Assembly: GCA_051306415.1 (NCBI GenBank)
Contig: JBPPNE010000004.1
Coordinates: forward strand, 1 to 5,735
DNA from: CBDDRG01 sp051306415
GTDB lineage: Bacteria > Pseudomonadota > Gammaproteobacteria > Pseudomonadales > Porticoccaceae
Reading direction: 5' to 3'
Length of the DNA: 5,735 nucleotides
This document shows, in pieces, positions 5,362 to 5,735 of this stretch; positions within the stretch are counted from its first letter, which is position 1; each line of letters begins with the position of its first letter. The notes beneath the pieces are model-generated. The model did not search any database. It saw nothing but the letters and a program-made list of their open reading frames with translations, and was not told the DNA's origin. The translations under genes were made by a program, and so were the position numbers.

Positions 5362-5735
5362 ATGACCAGACGACTTGAAGACTTTCTGACCCGCTACTGC
5401 GAATCTTTCCGCAAGGGCAATGCCGCTGTGGCGGCGGCCTTTTACCATGAGCCCGCAGTGATGATTTTCGCCGACCGCATGATGGTTCTGGACACGCGCG
5501 CGGATATCACGCGCACACTGGATCGGATCCTGACCGAATTGATCGAACGGGGCTTTTCCCATTCCGTCGTCGACGTAGTTCACGTGATACCACTGACCGC
5601 AGGCACGGCCTTGATCAGCGCAACGTTCAGCCGACTGCGTGGGGATGGCGGAGTGCTCGAACGCCTGGGGGCGACCTACACGGTCATCGAAGCCGACGGC
5701 GACTGCAAGATCGCGTGCATCGTCGCCCACGCTGT
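5362..5735 (+). CDS. NTF2/SnoaL-like domain protein, 3' end cut by window
   Basis: An open frame from ATG 5362 runs through the window end (124 codons seen). The translation begins MTRRLEDFLTRYCESFRKGN, continues with a helical segment and FYHEPAVMIFADR. It then shows alternating strands (SVVDVVHVIPLTAGTALISA, FSRLRGDGGVLERLGATYTV) and ends with DGDCKIACIVAH. This order and the closing 'Y-T-V-x-x-x-D-G-x-x-K-I-A' strand are typical of the NTF2-like superfamily (SnoaL/DUF4440-type), small cone-shaped barrels used as isomerases, hydrolases, or binding proteins. The ribosome site is weak. An in-frame ATG at 5329 would add 11 residues. It lies 64 bp after the CoA-transferase and is probably cotranscribed. 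A minus-strand frame covers the same bases but shows no family pattern. No specific function can be assigned. Confidence 0.8.
   Translation, partial: MTRRLEDFLTRYCESFRKGNAAVAAAFYHEPAVMIFADRMMVLDTRADITRTLDRILTELIERGFSHSVVDVVHVIPLTAGTALISATFSRLRGDGGVLERLGATYTVIEADGDCKIACIVAHA

Noticed and set aside
5248..5730. Minus-strand open frame of 160 residues at the right edge
   Set aside because: The plus strand reads as an NTF2-like protein with coherent strand pattern, while this frame reads as low-conservation shadow sequence and overlaps the CoA-transferase end.

Overview
The window is GC-rich and gene-dense, with Shine-Dalgarno-led starts, lipoproteins carrying lipoboxes, and lipid and acyl-CoA metabolism genes. 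This suggests a Gram-negative proteobacterium, plausibly a gammaproteobacterium. That placement is an inference from gene content and style; no marker gene is present.

Left part (1-2641), envelope and lipolysis. On the minus strand, 696 to 96 holds a locus for a single-pass membrane protein. It has an N-terminal transmembrane helix, a Pro/Ala-rich linker and two C-terminal copies of a repeat resembling 'bacterial tandem repeat domain 1'. The reading frame is broken by what looks like one extra base in a run of five A/T. Divergent from it, after a 107-bp gap, is a plus-strand pair joined by a TGATG stop/start overlap. The first gene (804-2204) encodes a patatin-like phospholipase lipoprotein. 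The second (2204-2641) encodes a small lipoprotein with a phospholipase A2 type CCxxHD active-site motif. Two unrelated lipolytic folds thus appear to be co-translated and sent to the same envelope compartment.

Middle (2642-2768). A 127-bp gap between convergent genes contains a two-copy 14-bp tandem repeat and a long imperfect palindrome with perfect 11-bp outer arms. It resembles dispersed REP-like intergenic repeats.

Right part (2769-5735), catabolic genes. A minus-strand epoxide hydrolase of the EHN plus alpha/beta-hydrolase type (3908 to 2769) is divergent from a plus-strand family III (CaiB/BaiF) CoA-transferase (4074-5297). The latter is followed after 64 bp by an NTF2/SnoaL-like protein (from 5362) that runs off the window end. 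Together they fit degradation of a lipid-like, terpenoid or xenobiotic compound: epoxide hydrolysis, CoA activation by transfer, and an accessory NTF2-fold protein. The actual substrate cannot be read from the sequence.

I saw no tRNA, rRNA, CRISPR array, insertion sequence or phage gene. The most noteworthy points are the coupled patatin/PLA2-like lipoprotein pair and the frame-broken repeat protein facing it. I found nothing I could defend as a wholly new system.
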